Notes under the pieces: model-generated | Databases searched by the model: none | The model's input: the letters and a program-made list of their open reading frames with translations, nothing else | Told to the model about the DNA's origin: nothing | DNA from: JADCCX01 sp031378805 | Lineage (GTDB): Bacteria; Pseudomonadota; Alphaproteobacteria; Rhizobiales; Beijerinckiaceae | Reading direction: 5' to 3' | DNA length: 17,048 nt | Assembly (NCBI GenBank): GCA_031378805.1 | Contig: JANNEO010000149.1 | Coordinates: 1-17,048 of the forward strand | Made by a program: the position numbers and the translations under genes | Part shown: one piece after another, positions 1-7,799 of the stretch | Layout: each line of letters starts with the position of its first letter | Position numbering within the stretch: position 1 is the stretch's first letter

Positions 1-381
1 TACTTCAGGACTCAAAGTTTTCTTTGCACCCACAAAGTTGAAGTCACCCTCAAGACCAACGACGAAGGAATTGATCTGGTAGTTGTAACCGCCCTGCAAG
101 CCACCGGTAAACCCATCAGCCTTGATCGAGCGCGTGCCGAACGTGTTGGTGATCGCTCCCAAGCCGGGATTAAAGAAAGCAGGGTTCACCGCCGTCGTAC
201 GATCAAACTGTGCAGCGCTGTAGCCGCCGTTCACGCCAACGTAGAAACCTGTCCAGCTGAAAACCGGAGCTGCAGCAAACACCGGTGCGACCGTCTTGCG
301 CGGGAGATCTGCGGCGGATGCGCCTGATGCAATGGAAAGCGCCAGAAGGCTGGCAGTGGCGATAAGCGACTTTTTAAACAT
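1..381 (-). CDS. Outer-membrane beta-barrel protein, 5' part only (Omp25/RopB-like porin family)
   Basis: This is the first 127 codons of a minus-strand gene that runs off the left edge of the window. The start ATG at 379-381 is preceded by a GAGG-type ribosome site at a normal distance. Residues 1-23 form a signal peptide (MFKKSLIATASLLALS, then an Ala-rich ASGASA cleavage region). The mature protein opens with ADLPRK and then WTGFYVGVNGGYS, the first strand pattern of the short 8-stranded barrel proteins common in Hyphomicrobiales. Further Gly/aromatic strands follow (GGLQGGYNYQ, VVGLEGDFNF). By family knowledge this is an abundant structural outer-membrane protein. The C-terminal half is not in the window, so the full length and the closing strand cannot be checked. 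Family assignment is firm; any specific function is not. Confidence 0.9.
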   Translation of the reverse strand, partial: MFKKSLIATASLLALSIASGASAADLPRKTVAPVFAAAPVFSWTGFYVGVNGGYSAAQFDRTTAVNPAFFNPGLGAITNTFGTRSIKADGFTGGLQGGYNYQINSFVVGLEGDFNFVGAKKTLSPEV

Positions 382-482
382 TTTAGACCTCGTCAATGAA
401 TTGGGAGCTAAACAATCTCCCATGTGAATTTCGATGCACTTTCGACCTACAAACAGGCCTGATGGGCGACTTACCGCTCCAT

Positions 483-488
483 ATTATA
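483..488 (-). promoter_or_regulatory. Candidate -10 box for the outer-membrane protein gene
   Basis: On the minus strand the sequence reads TATAAT, a perfect -10 consensus, in a locally AT-rich patch about 100 bases upstream of the ATG at 381. No good -35 hexamer sits at 16-18 bases; the best candidate, TTCGAC, is 19 bases away. This would give a long leader of about 95 bases. The call rests on the hexamer and base composition only. Confidence 0.4.
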
Positions 489-617
489 ATTCGTCAGGCG
501 CTTATGCGTCGAATTAACTTAATCAATTAGCAGATTGAGCCGTTTTGTCGAGTTCGTGTCGGGAATGGGGCAGATTTGGGTGCGGAGTGTGGCCGAGGGG
601 ATACAGCGCCGCATATT

Positions 618-736
618 CCTTCTCCCCTGGGAGAAGGTGGGCGCCGGATGGCAACCGGATGAGGGAGAAACACGACGATCAGGGATTCTCCCTCATCCGT
701 CAGGCTTCGCTGGCCACCTTCCCCCACGGGGGAAGG
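618..736. repeat. REP-like nested palindromic intergenic element
   Basis: Two 20-base palindromes (CCTTCTCCC-ct-GGGAGAAGG at 618-637 and CCTTCCCCC-ac-GGGGGAAGG at 717-736) flank an inner inverted repeat: 655-669 pairs with 686-700 at 14 of 15 positions across a 16-base loop. The whole can fold as one long cruciform or as three hairpins. The wording (CTTCTCCC...GGGAGAAGG...GGATGAGGGAGA) is like the dispersed intergenic repeats of many alphaproteobacterial genomes; this is from memory, since only one copy is in the window. It lies just downstream of the Anbu stop codon and could end or stabilise that operon's mRNA. Apart from the -10 box of the outer-membrane gene, nothing else is seen in the 382-745 gap. 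Confidence 0.75.
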
Positions 737-745
737 ACAAATACC

Positions 746-1495
746 TCACACTCCACCCGTCCCGTAAGGCGGCTTGGGAATCGCCTGATGGGCCTGGCGC
801 AACGCAGCGGACCAACGCTCACGCAAGTCGTGGAAATAGGGCTCGCCCGCCTCAATCCGACGGCGCACATCGAAGCCGATGGAGTCCTTGCTCTGAACGA
901 TCAGATCCACCGGCAAGCCAACACCAAGATTGGAGCGCATGGTCGAATCCATCGAGATCAGGCCCAGCTTGAGGGCGTCATACATATCCGTGCGATAGTT
1001 CACGGCGCGGTCGAGGATCGGCTTGCCGTATTTGTGCTCGCCGATCTGCAGGAAGCAGGTGTCCTGCGTCGACTCAATGAAGTTGCCGGCCTTGTAGAGC
1101 ATGAACAGCCGCATGTGCTCGCCCTTGATCTGGCCGCCGAGCAGCATCGTCACATCGAAGCTCGCGGCGTGCTGTTCCAGCGCGTTGCCATCGATCTCGA
1201 ACACCTTGCGGATGGCCTTGCCCACGAACTGCGCCGCCTCGAACATCGTCGGCATGTCGATGAGACGCTCGATCTTTTTTGTCTCAGGATCCTTGATGCC
1301 TTCGCGCAGGTGCGAGACGATGGATTGCGTCACGGCGAGATTGCCCGCCGTACACAACGAAAACAGCTTCTGCCCCGGTTTCTCGAAGACATGCAGCTTG
1401 CGGAACGTCGCCACGTTGTCGAGACCCGCGTTGGTGCGCGTGTCCGCCATCATCACCAGGCCCTGTTCAACCAAGATACCGACGCAATAGGTCAT
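746..1495 (-). CDS. anbu: Anbu: proteasome-type N-terminal-nucleophile peptidase
   Basis: Predicted 249-residue Ntn-hydrolase of the Anbu (ancestral beta-subunit) family, related to HslV and the 20S proteasome beta subunit. The reading frame is open up to 1570, but the ATG at 1495 is chosen because it gives MTYCVGILV: once Met is removed, Thr1 is the free nucleophile expected of the family. Counting from Thr1, Asp17 (MMADTRT) and Lys32 (FRKL) fall at or one residue from the classical proteasome Asp17/Lys33. A later block, SMDSTMRSN, matches the conserved C-terminal active-site region. Purified family members form open helical or ring assemblies, and peptidase activity has been weak or undetected. 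The gene is last in a four-gene operon, 145 bases after the transglutaminase stop. No strong ribosome site lies at the ideal distance (GAAGAG is 12 bases away). Cytoplasmic; substrate unknown. Confidence 0.93.
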   Translation of the reverse strand: MTYCVGILVEQGLVMMADTRTNAGLDNVATFRKLHVFEKPGQKLFSLCTAGNLAVTQSIVSHLREGIKDPETKKIERLIDMPTMFEAAQFVGKAIRKVFEIDGNALEQHAASFDVTMLLGGQIKGEHMRLFMLYKAGNFIESTQDTCFLQIGEHKYGKPILDRAVNYRTDMYDALKLGLISMDSTMRSNLGVGLPVDLIVQSKDSIGFDVRRRIEAGEPYFHDLRERWSAALRQAHQAIPKPPYGTGGV

Positions 1496-1640
1496 GCCGT
1501 GATCCATCTCTTCCCGCTGTTCCGGCCTCCTGATAGCGGCCTGACACTGAGCAAGCAAATGGTGGACCATGCCGTAGCGCAGCTATCCCGGGTGTTTGGG
1601 CATTTTCACCCCCGCATCCCAGCGAGAAAAGTCTGTCCGT

Positions 1641-2465
1641 TCACGCCTCCAGCATCGCCCGGCCCTGCTTGACCTCGACGCTGACAGTCAGTTGCTCATC
1701 GTCACCCCCGATGCGCGCACCGCGGATGGGGGCTGCATCGAGATAATCCTGCCCTATGGCGACACGGGCGTATCGCTCCGTGATGCACACGCCATTCGCG
1801 GGATCAAAGCCAACCCAGCCCAGACCATCGAGATAGGCCTCCGCCCAGGCATGGCCTGCTTCCTGGTCATTCGTATCCGTGCGCAGATAATATCCACCGG
1901 CGTAGCGCGCAGGAATGCCCAGCGCGCGGGCGCAGGCGATGAAGACATGGGCCAAATCCTGGCACACGCCTGATTTCTGCTGAAAGACCTCCATCGCGCT
2001 GGTGGCAACGGTTGTCTCGCCGATCATGAAGGTGAAATCGCCATTGATTGCAGCCATCAACGCATGAACGGTCGCTAGCTTGTCACCGCCTTCGCCATAG
2101 GCGATCTGGCGCGCATAGTCCCGCAAATCAGGCTCCACACGGGTCAACGGCGTCTCCCGCAACCAGAAATTCAGCGGAAACCGCTCTGCCGCGCCCTGGA
2201 TCACGCCCTGGCGATCAGCAGTATCGATTTCGCCCTCTGCCAGGATCTTCATGGCCTTCACAGGGCCATCCACGGTGAAGGTGTGGGTGATGTTGCCGAA
2301 GGCGTCCTCGTCCCGGTCAAGGCGGCAATCAGCATCGATCTCAAGGCGCCAGCGCCGAACGAACTGGCCATCATGACTGCGCGGCGTCAGACGCAGGATC
2401 TGCACGGCGGAGGCCGCGGGCATACCGTAAGTGTAGTGCGACTCGTGCCGGATTTTCAGGCGCAT
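1641..2465 (-). CDS. Transglutaminase-like cysteine protease family protein
   Basis: Predicted 274-residue protein with an N-terminal beta-rich transglutaminase-associated domain (about 1-85) and a transglutaminase-like core (about 130-225). The papain-like triad is visible: Cys168 in SGVCQDLAHVF, His205 in GHAWAEAYL and Asp221 in VGFDPANG. These bacterial proteins are generally thought to hydrolyse peptide or isopeptide bonds rather than cross-link proteins; that is family knowledge, not shown here. There is no signal peptide, so it should act in the cytoplasm. The ATG at 2465 is 13 bases after the stop of the alpha-E gene, and Anbu follows. The gene thus supplies a second predicted peptide-bond enzyme of the Anbu operon. 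Ribosome site is weak (GGA), consistent with coupling to the gene upstream. Confidence 0.93.
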   Translation of the reverse strand: MRLKIRHESHYTYGMPAASAVQILRLTPRSHDGQFVRRWRLEIDADCRLDRDEDAFGNITHTFTVDGPVKAMKILAEGEIDTADRQGVIQGAAERFPLNFWLRETPLTRVEPDLRDYARQIAYGEGGDKLATVHALMAAINGDFTFMIGETTVATSAMEVFQQKSGVCQDLAHVFIACARALGIPARYAGGYYLRTDTNDQEAGHAWAEAYLDGLGWVGFDPANGVCITERYARVAIGQDYLDAAPIRGARIGGDDEQLTVSVEVKQGRAMLEA

Positions 2466-2478
2466 GGTGAGCGTTCCA

Positions 2479-3420
2479 TCACAGCAGGTACTGGTCTGTC
2501 ACTGCCGCCCCCAGCGCATTGTTTTCCGTGATGAAATCGGTGAGAAACTCATGCAGGCCAGACTGGAAGAGATCATCGATGTTCTGGTTCTGCAGGTTGG
2601 CAAAGGTCGCCCGCGCAAGGCGCTGCGCCTGGCCCTGGCGGCCATATTGCTCAGCCAGGCCGTCGAGCTGGCGGTTGAGATTGTCGTAGGACGAAATCAG
2701 GGAACGGGGCTGTTCCATCCGCAGAATCATGAAATCCGCGACCAGCCACGGCTTCACATTGTCCCGGTAGACCCAGTTATACGAGGTCAACGCGCCGACT
2801 GCGCGCAGGATGGCCGACCACTGGAAATAGTCGAGGCCGCCACCAACCGGCTCCTGTTCGGGCAGCAGCACATGGTACTTCACGTCCATGAGCCGGGCGA
2901 TGTTGTCCGAGCGCTCGAGGAACATGCCAATGCGCTGGAAACGGAAATGGTCCGTGCGCAGCATGGTGCGATAGGCCGCGCCGTCGAAGCGCAGCGATGC
3001 TTCCTGGATCACGGTCAGGAATTTGGCGAGCTGGCTGGGATCGATGTTCTTCAGCTTGAACTTCTGCACCTCGTGCCAGAGGCCGTTGATAATCTCCCAC
3101 ATCTCGATCGTCAGCGCCGTGCGCACGGACCGTGCATTGGTGCGTGCCGTCTCGACACAACGGCGAATGGACGAGGAATTGGCATCCGAGGCCACGATGA
3201 ACTCGATGACGTTGGCCCGCGTGACCTGACCGTAATTGTTGAAGAAAGCCGGGCCGCAGCCGGCTGTGGCGATGGCGCTTTCCCACTCGCTGGAAGCCCC
3301 GGCATAGGCCGATGGCAGAGTTGCGAGACGTTCCGCCACGCCAAGGATACGGGCCAGGTTTTCGGCCCGCTCGATATAGCGTGACAGCCAGTAGAGACTG
3401 TCGGCAGTGCGTGACAGCAT
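2479..3420 (-). CDS. Alpha-E domain protein (DUF403, COG2307)
   Basis: Predicted 313-residue, almost wholly helical protein of the alpha-E family. The start at 3420 is fixed by the family's N-terminal signature MLSRTADSLYWLSRYIERAEN and by position: ATG lies two bases after the TGA of the ATP-grasp gene (TGA-cc-ATG), so the two are almost certainly co-translated. The frame is open further upstream to 3630, but that stretch overlaps the ATP-grasp gene and lacks homology. A second conserved block, RTDHFRFQRIGMFLERSDN, is near residue 155. No catalytic function is known; the family occurs next to, or fused with, the circularly permuted ATP-grasp protein and is presumed to be its partner or to help bind its substrate. 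Confidence 0.93.
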   Translation of the reverse strand: MLSRTADSLYWLSRYIERAENLARILGVAERLATLPSAYAGASSEWESAIATAGCGPAFFNNYGQVTRANVIEFIVASDANSSSIRRCVETARTNARSVRTALTIEMWEIINGLWHEVQKFKLKNIDPSQLAKFLTVIQEASLRFDGAAYRTMLRTDHFRFQRIGMFLERSDNIARLMDVKYHVLLPEQEPVGGGLDYFQWSAILRAVGALTSYNWVYRDNVKPWLVADFMILRMEQPRSLISSYDNLNRQLDGLAEQYGRQGQAQRLARATFANLQNQNIDDLFQSGLHEFLTDFITENNALGAAVTDQYLL

Positions 3421-3422
3421 GG

Positions 3423-4925
3423 TCAGCGGTCTCCCTGCGGCGCGAGATCGCCTTCCACCACCCAGGTATCCTTGGTGCCACCGCCTTGCGAGGAGTTGAC
3501 CACCAGCGACCCTTCCTTCAACGCCACGCGGGTGAGTCCGCCGGGGACCACGCGCACGCCGTCTGCCCCGCACAGGACATAGGGGCGCAGATCGACATGG
3601 CGCGGTGCCATGCCGCTGTCCACAAAGCATGGCACGGTGGACAGGGCCAGCGTGGGCTGGGCGATGAAGCCTTCGGGATGCGCGATCAGCTTGGCGCGGA
3701 ATGTGGCGATCTGTTCCTTGGTCGCGTGCGGCCCCACCAGCATCCCATAGCCGCCGGACCCATTGACCTCTTTCACAACCAACTCGGACAGGTGGTCGAG
3801 CACGTATCTCAACGCGTCTGGTTCACGGCAGCGCCAGGTCGGCACATTGTGCAGGATCGGCTCCTCGTCGAGGTAGAACTTCACGATTTCGGGCATGTAG
3901 CTGTAGATCGCCTTGTCATCGCAAACGCCGGTGCCGATTGCATTGGAAATGGTCACATTGCCCGCCGCATAGGCGCTCATCAGGCCAGGCACGCCCAGCA
4001 TCGACGTAGGGTTGAAGGCGAGCGGGTCGATGAATTCGTCGTCGATGCGCCGGTAGATCACATCCACACGCTTTGGCCCCTCGGTCGTGCGCATGAACAC
4101 GACATTGCCGCGCACGAAAAGATCGCGGCCTTCCACAAGTTCGATCCCCATCTTGTCCGCCAGGAATGAATGCTCATAGTAGGCGGAGTTGAATGGACCA
4201 GGGGTCAACAGCACCACCACCGGCTCCGATGATGCACCCCGCGGTGCGACTGACTTCAGTGTCTTCAGCAGATTGTCAGTGTAGTTGTCGACCGGCGCGA
4301 TCTTCAGCTTGCCGAACAGCTCGGGAAACAACCGCATCATCGCTTCGCGGTTTTCGAGCATGTAGGAGACGCCTGAGGGCGTGCGGGCATTGTCCTCCAG
4401 GACATAGAATGTGTCTGGATCGACTCGCACGATATCGATGCCCGCGATATGGACATAAATGCCGCCAGGCGGGGCAATCCGCGTCATGGCGGGCTGGAAG
4501 GCGGGGTTCTGCAGGATGAGTTCCTCGGGCACCAATCCTTCCTTCACGATCCGCCGCTCGCCGTAGGCATCGCCGATGAAGGCGTTCAGCGCCTTGACGC
4601 GCTGTTCAAGGCCCTTCGCCAGCTTGTCCCACTCGGACATGGTGAGCACGCGGGGCACGATGTCGAACGGGATGATCCGCTCCGTGCCCTCCGCATCGCC
4701 GTAAACATTGAAGGTGATGCCGATGCGCCGGAAGAAATACTCGGCTTCCAGCTTGCGGTTGGAGAGAAGCTCCGGCGGCGCGTCGGCCAGCCAGCGGGAA
4801 AGGGTATGGTAGCCATCGCGCAGAACGCCATCGACACCATTCATCTCGTCGAAGATGGCCGGTCCCTGACCAAGCCTTTGCAACTGGCTTTGGCTTTGTC
4901 CTTGAACCTGCCCTTTGGCCGCCAT
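3423..4925 (-). CDS. Circularly permuted type-2 ATP-grasp protein (COG2308, DUF404/DUF407)
   Basis: Predicted 500-residue ATP-grasp ligase-like protein. Conserved blocks appear in order: LEDNARTPSGVSYMLENR (176-193), RVDVIYRRIDDEFIDP (286-301), GNVTISNAIGTGVCDDKA (322-339), VKEVNGSGGYGMLVGP (384-399, the glycine-rich nucleotide loop) and a C-terminal GGTKDTWVV. Family logic predicts ATP-dependent activation of a carboxylate and joining to an amine; neither substrate is known. The ATG at 4925 is chosen over upstream in-frame ATGs (4940, 4955, 5063) because GGGAG lies five bases before it. The first 20 residues are unusually glutamine-rich (Q at 6, 8, 10, 12, 14, 16 and 20). It is first gene of the Anbu operon. 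The 167 bases upstream contain no promoter I would defend, so the operon could also be read from trhO. Confidence 0.94.
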   Translation of the reverse strand: MAAKGQVQGQSQSQLQRLGQGPAIFDEMNGVDGVLRDGYHTLSRWLADAPPELLSNRKLEAEYFFRRIGITFNVYGDAEGTERIIPFDIVPRVLTMSEWDKLAKGLEQRVKALNAFIGDAYGERRIVKEGLVPEELILQNPAFQPAMTRIAPPGGIYVHIAGIDIVRVDPDTFYVLEDNARTPSGVSYMLENREAMMRLFPELFGKLKIAPVDNYTDNLLKTLKSVAPRGASSEPVVVLLTPGPFNSAYYEHSFLADKMGIELVEGRDLFVRGNVVFMRTTEGPKRVDVIYRRIDDEFIDPLAFNPTSMLGVPGLMSAYAAGNVTISNAIGTGVCDDKAIYSYMPEIVKFYLDEEPILHNVPTWRCREPDALRYVLDHLSELVVKEVNGSGGYGMLVGPHATKEQIATFRAKLIAHPEGFIAQPTLALSTVPCFVDSGMAPRHVDLRPYVLCGADGVRVVPGGLTRVALKEGSLVVNSSQGGGTKDTWVVEGDLAPQGDR

Positions 4926-5092
4926 GGTCTCTCCCGACATGATAATGTTACCCATCGGAGCAAGTTTCAGGCCGGTTGGAAAGGGGCAATCGTTGTTTGG
5001 GCGGCTTTGACCGACCCAAGTCGCTATCTGAGAACAAAAATCGTTCCAGAGATCAAGCCGCAACCACAGGATTGACGGGAGATTGCACCGCT

Positions 5093-6031
5093 TTATCCCC
5101 GCGGCCCCAGGTGCTGCCCTCCGCGCTTGGCCGCAAGTTCCACCTGCCGCTGCCGCTCGCGGGCTGATGATTTCTGCTTGTCGCTCAGGGTCGTCACGCA
5201 GGCCGGGCAGCTCACGCCTTGCTCATGGCCGGGTGATGCCAGCGCGGTTGCGTCGAGCAGGGTGTTGCAGCTCAGGCAGAAGCGCAAAGGCTGCACCTCA
5301 AGGCCATGGCCCACCGCCACACGCTCATCGAAGACGAAGCACCCACCGCTCCAGCGGCTTTGAGCCTCAGGTATGGTCTCGAGATAGTTCATGATACCGC
5401 CCTTGAGGTGGAAGACCTCCTGGAACCCTTGAGCGAGCATGAAGCTGGAGGCTTTCTCGCAGCGAATTCCGCCCGTGCAGAACATTGCCACCTTGCGGTG
5501 TTTCGCCGGGTCCAGCGTTTTCCTGACATAGGCCGGAAACTCGCCAAAAGTGCGCGTCGAAGGGTTGAGCGCACCATCGAAGGTGCCAATCGCCACTTCA
5601 AAAGCGTTGCGGGTGTCGATCAGGAGCACCTCCGGATCCGCGATCAAGGCGTTCCAGTCCTGAGGCTCGATATACGTGCCGACGCTTGCCACGGGATCGA
5701 CCGAAGGATCACCAATGGTGACGATCTCTTTCTTGATCCGCACCTTCAGGCGTCGGAACGGCGGCGTGGAAGCACTCGAAAATTTCACATCGAATGAACC
5801 CGCGCCGGTGTAGGCACTGAGGCCGGCCAGCACGAGCTCCAGCGCTCGCGCCTCGCCCGCCAGCGTGCCATTGAAACCTTCTGGAGCAAGCAGCAGGATG
5901 CCGCGCACACCGTTGACCTCGCACAGCTCCTGCAGGGCACCGCGCAGAACAGGCAGCGCGGCCAGCCTGTGGAAGCGGTAGAACGCCGCAACGGCGATGG
6001 GGGCACGCTCCGCTGTCATGAGCAGCGCCAT
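5093..6031 (-). CDS. trhO: TrhO: oxygen-dependent tRNA uridine(34) hydroxylase, rhodanese family
   Basis: Predicted 312-residue YceA/TrhO protein, which uses O2 to hydroxylate U34 of certain tRNAs to ho5U, an early step in wobble-uridine modification. An N-terminal acylphosphatase-like domain (about 10-110, with LLLAPEGFNGTLAG) precedes a rhodanese domain (about 118-225) holding the active loop FCTGGIRCEKAS with Cys185 and Cys191. The C-terminal tail has two CxxC pairs (Cys252/255 and Cys275/278), a likely zinc site, then a basic end. Length agrees with the family. Start is uncertain: ATG at 6031 or ATG at 6019 (MTAERAP), neither with a convincing ribosome site. It follows the photolyase stop by 41-53 bases on the same strand, so co-transcription with the photolyase cluster is plausible. 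Confidence 0.93.
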   Translation of the reverse strand: MALLMTAERAPIAVAAFYRFHRLAALPVLRGALQELCEVNGVRGILLLAPEGFNGTLAGEARALELVLAGLSAYTGAGSFDVKFSSASTPPFRRLKVRIKKEIVTIGDPSVDPVASVGTYIEPQDWNALIADPEVLLIDTRNAFEVAIGTFDGALNPSTRTFGEFPAYVRKTLDPAKHRKVAMFCTGGIRCEKASSFMLAQGFQEVFHLKGGIMNYLETIPEAQSRWSGGCFVFDERVAVGHGLEVQPLRFCLSCNTLLDATALASPGHEQGVSCPACVTTLSDKQKSSARERQRQVELAAKRGGQHLGPRG

Positions 6032-6072
6032 AGCGATGCGCAGCGGGAGCTGTCCAGTGGGTTGGTTGGCGT

Positions 6073-7605
6073 TCAGTAGGAGACGGGGAGACTTTCCAGA
6101 AAGGCCTCAGCATCCGTCACGATCTCTTGCCTGCGCGCATCCGTCATCTTGGCCAGCGTCCTGTAAGGCATTGCCATGCGCGGGTTTGCCGCCAGTTTGC
6201 CTTCGTTGCGGATGAGGAAGTTCCAGTAGAGCGGGTTGAAAGGGCAAGCCTTCGGTCCGCTCTTCACGTCGGGATCGAAGGCGCATGATGCACAATAGTC
6301 AGACATGCGGTCGATATAGGCTCCGGATGCCGCATAGGGCTTGGAGCCGAGCAGCCCACCATCAGCGTGCAGCACCATGCCGTGGACATTGGGCAGTTCC
6401 ACCCATTCATAGGCATCGGCATAGACAATGAGGTACCATTCCTCGACCTTAGCGGGTGCGATGCCTGCGAGCAGTGCAAAATTACCTGTGATCATGAGGC
6501 GCTGAATGTGGTGGGCATAAGCGTGCTGGCGCGTGGCGCGTATGCATTCGCTGAGACAATGCATGTCGGTTTTGCCCGTCCAGAAAAACGCAGGCAGGGC
6601 GCGTTTTGCATCGAGATGGTTGCCTGTGGCATAGTCCGGCATCCGCGCCCAATAGAGGCCGCGCACGAACTCGCGCCAGCCCAGCACCTGCCGGATGAAC
6701 CCCTCGACCGCATTGAGTGGGGCCCTGCCTTGGCGGTAGGCGGCTTCCGCAGCGGTACAAACCTCAAGGGCGGTCAGCAAACCGGCATTAAGATAGGGCG
6801 AGATGACACTGTGGTAGAGGAAGTCCTGCCCCGTCTTCATGGCATCCTGGTAATCGCCGAAGCCGTCCAGGCAAACCCCGATGAAATGCTCCAGTGCCTC
6901 CAGGGCCTGCTCACGCGTGACTCCCCAGCCGAAGGGTTCGAGATCACCGAAATGATCGCCGAAGCGTGCGGCGACCAGATCAAGAACCGCGCGGGTTGTG
7001 TTGTCCGGGACAAAGCGCTGGCGCGCGGGCAGCAGCACCTTCTCCGGCAGGCGCTTGCGATTGTCGTGATCATAATTCCACTGGCCACCCTCGGGCTGGT
7101 CGCCCGCCATGAGGAGGCCCGTCTTGCGGCGCATCTCGCGGTAGAAGAATTCCATGCGGTATTGCTTGCGCCCATCCGCCCAGCGCCTGAATTCATCGCG
7201 TGTGCAAAAGAAGCGATCATCCTCGCGGATATGGACGGGTACCGAAAGGTTTTCCCGCCAGTCCAGCATCATCTCCCAGACGCGCCACTCCCCTGGCTCG
7301 GTGACAAAAACCTCCGTCGCGCCGTGGCGCTGCACGGCACGTTCCAACTCCGTCGTGAAGGAATGGGTGTTGGCGGGATTGTCGAGGGTGACATAATCCA
7401 CCACGATACCTTCTTGCCGCAGCGAATCCGCGAAGTGGCGCATCGCGCTGAACAGGAAGGCTATTTTCTGCTTGTGGTGGCGCACATAGGTCGCCTCTTC
7501 CTGCACTTCGACCATCAGGACCACGTCGCGCGTCTTGTCGAGGCCCGCCAGAGAGGTGAGCGAACGGGTGAGTTGGTCACCCAGGATGAAGCGCAAGGTG
7601 GTCAT
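6073..7605 (-). CDS. phrB: Iron-sulfur bacterial cryptochrome/photolyase, PhrB type, likely (6-4) photolyase
   Basis: Predicted 510-residue flavoprotein of the FeS-BCP/CryPro branch, whose studied Agrobacterium member PhrB repairs (6-4) UV photoproducts with light. Residues 1-130 form the Rossmann-like antenna domain starting MTTLRFILGDQL. The C-terminal helical FAD domain includes QVLGWREFVRGLYW and HIQRLMITGNFALL. The four cysteines of the 4Fe-4S cluster are at 350, 438, 441 and 454 (MHCLSEC, YCASC, KACPFN), the positions reported for PhrB as I recall them, and His365-His366 covers the conserved catalytic His. ATG at 7605 overlaps the stop of the DUF2256 gene by ATGA, so the two are translationally coupled. 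The lesion specificity ((6-4) photoproduct rather than CPD) is inferred from the family. Confidence 0.95.
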   Translation of the reverse strand: MTTLRFILGDQLTRSLTSLAGLDKTRDVVLMVEVQEEATYVRHHKQKIAFLFSAMRHFADSLRQEGIVVDYVTLDNPANTHSFTTELERAVQRHGATEVFVTEPGEWRVWEMMLDWRENLSVPVHIREDDRFFCTRDEFRRWADGRKQYRMEFFYREMRRKTGLLMAGDQPEGGQWNYDHDNRKRLPEKVLLPARQRFVPDNTTRAVLDLVAARFGDHFGDLEPFGWGVTREQALEALEHFIGVCLDGFGDYQDAMKTGQDFLYHSVISPYLNAGLLTALEVCTAAEAAYRQGRAPLNAVEGFIRQVLGWREFVRGLYWARMPDYATGNHLDAKRALPAFFWTGKTDMHCLSECIRATRQHAYAHHIQRLMITGNFALLAGIAPAKVEEWYLIVYADAYEWVELPNVHGMVLHADGGLLGSKPYAASGAYIDRMSDYCASCAFDPDVKSGPKACPFNPLYWNFLIRNEGKLAANPRMAMPYRTLAKMTDARRQEIVTDAEAFLESLPVSY

Positions 7606-7796
7606 GTCGCCGTTTCCTGATTGCCCGGCGATCTGGTCCCGGCGCGAGCTGATTTCTTGGCGTCGGCGCGGCAGCGGTCAGAACAGAACTTGACCTCGTC
7701 CCAGACCTTTTCCCACTTCTTGCGCCAGTCAAATGGACGGCCGCAGGCATGGCAAGGCTTGCTGGGAAGATCACCCTTGCGGCGCATTTTAGACAA
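7602..7796 (-). CDS. DUF2256 small zinc-finger protein
   Basis: Predicted 64-residue basic protein. Its core KPCHACGRPFDWRKKWEK...FCSDRCR carries four cysteines (15, 18, 38, 42) spaced as a zinc finger, matching DUF2256. The family is often encoded beside or fused to cryptochrome/photolyase genes, and here its stop overlaps the photolyase start (ATGA). The SDR gene stops three bases before its ATG. No function has been shown; a role in photolyase maturation, nucleic-acid contact or partner binding is only inferred. The tail beyond residue 45 is Ala/Arg-rich and looks disordered. Met4 is an alternative start. Confidence 0.9.
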   Translation of the reverse strand: MSKMRRKGDLPSKPCHACGRPFDWRKKWEKVWDEVKFCSDRCRADAKKSARAGTRSPGNQETAT

Positions 7797-7799
7797 GGC

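Noticed and set aside
545..1672. Long plus-strand open frame over the Anbu gene
   Set aside because: Antisense to a gene with clear family motifs; no ribosome site or recognisable domain. It begins in the REP-like region. High GC codon bias explains the open frame.
2464..3384. Plus-strand open frame antisense to the alpha-E gene
   Set aside because: Mirror of the real gene's codon pattern; composition is His/Arg/Gln-rich with no family resemblance.
3312..4169. Plus-strand open frame antisense to the ATP-grasp gene
   Set aside because: Same reason: shadow of a well-supported gene, spanning the junction of two genes.
4926..5092. Promoter for the Anbu operon
   Set aside because: TTGATC occurs on the minus strand, but no -10 box is found at a suitable distance; no GGAAC/CGTT pair either.
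6367..7620. 417-codon plus-strand open frame over the photolyase
   Set aside because: The minus-strand photolyase has all four cluster cysteines and full length; the antisense frame has no motif or start signal.
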